From positions 1,447,501 to 1,511,500 of the forward strand of contig CAHIKZ030005436.1 of assembly GCA_903632075.3 (NCBI GenBank): a stretch of DNA of 64,000 nucleotides. Reading direction: 5' to 3'. Under the pieces are notes generated by a model that did no database searches, had not been told where the DNA came from, and saw only the letters and a program-made list of their open reading frames with translations. Shown piece after piece: positions 63,690 to 64,000 of the stretch (within the stretch, counting starts at the first letter, position 1; the number at the start of each line of letters is the position of its first letter). Source of the stretch: Acanthosepion pharaonis (taxonomy: Eukaryota; Mollusca; Cephalopoda; Sepiida; Sepiidae). Position numbers and translations under genes: made by a program.

Positions 63690-64000
63690 CTATTGTCTAT
63701 TCTCGGAATAACGTTTTCCGCTGAAATGACATTAAAGGTTATATTTCCGTAGAAACATTATATTGAATCAGTTAGAAGATCTGCTGCTAGGAATGTTGGT
63801 TCACTGTGTTATACTATAGAATTCTTCTCGACAGAAAACTGCAGCTTGCTTTGAATGTTGCTGCCACGTCTCATCTGGTACTACTTCCATATATTTAGAG
63901 AATCTAGATCAAATACAAAGAAGAATCTGCAATGTTACTTGTCCTGAACTGTCATCTCAACTTCAATCATTTTCTCACCGTTGTAATGTTGCTTCACTGT
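63690..64000 (+). mobile_element. LINE family A, cut by right window edge
   Basis: Plus strand: ITFSAEMTLK, HYIESVRRSAARNVGSLCYT, then CFECCCHVSSGTTSIYLENL, DQIQRRICNVTCPELSSQLQ and SFSHRCNVAS at the edge. Frame changes lie near 63830 and 63880. The C-terminal end lies outside the window. Confidence 0.75.

Overview
The window looks like AT-rich, intron-like or intergenic DNA from an animal nuclear genome, most likely a cephalopod mollusc of octopus type. This is inferred from long (TA)n and (CA)n arrays beside almost every element, tRNA-headed SINEs, Penelope-like elements, and heavily decayed non-LTR retrotransposons, Tc1/mariner elements and Helitrons. I found no intact protein-coding gene, no convincing host exon, no functional tRNA or rRNA gene and no CRISPR array. 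Nearly everything recognisable is a broken mobile element; most other open frames are translated microsatellites.

Layout. 0-8 kb: a LINE scrap, a Helitron-like block with internal direct repeats, a ~170 bp direct repeat pair, a Tc1/mariner transposase tail, and a long decayed LINE reverse transcriptase (RT). 8-15 kb: a perfect 65 bp palindrome, a LINE endonuclease scrap, a LINE whose 5' part is inverted (twin-priming signature), and a short Helitron candidate. 15.8-20.2 kb: a cluster of fold-back repeats carrying hammerhead-ribozyme motifs. One pair at 16.67 and 16.93 kb is complete in every core position. 20.3-22.2 kb: a Penelope-like element (PLE) with a GIY-YIG endonuclease remnant and ~480 bp inverted terminal repeats. 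23.6-25.8 kb: SINE, two LINE pieces in opposite orientations, and a second PLE with RT and GIY-YIG remnants. 26.8-29 kb: a diverged tandem array and a 39 bp minisatellite. 31.1-31.8 kb: a mariner fragment between 27 bp inverted repeats. 33.4-34.5 kb: two inverted copies of a composite SINE with a 5S-rRNA head joined to a tRNA head. 36.5-44.8 kb: LINEs of at least three lineages, SINEs and a 116 bp near-identical duplication. 45-52.6 kb: a MITE, a ~470 bp direct duplication with a transposase tail, an inverted repeat with a 27 bp minisatellite, and a Helitron. 54-64 kb: minisatellites, LINEs, two long SINEs, a hammerhead fold-back at 58.8 kb, a mariner fragment, and a LINE running off the right edge.

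The most unusual content is the ribozyme layer: hammerhead motifs, intact or decayed, sit in the arms of several independent fold-back structures close to the two PLEs. Hammerheads of the short-stem-III type are known in PLE terminal repeats and related retrozymes, so these fold-backs are probably PLE-related terminal repeat pairs. The 5S-tRNA composite SINE pair is the second most interesting item. Names of element families below are from motif reading only; no database search was possible, and boundaries are approximate unless stated.
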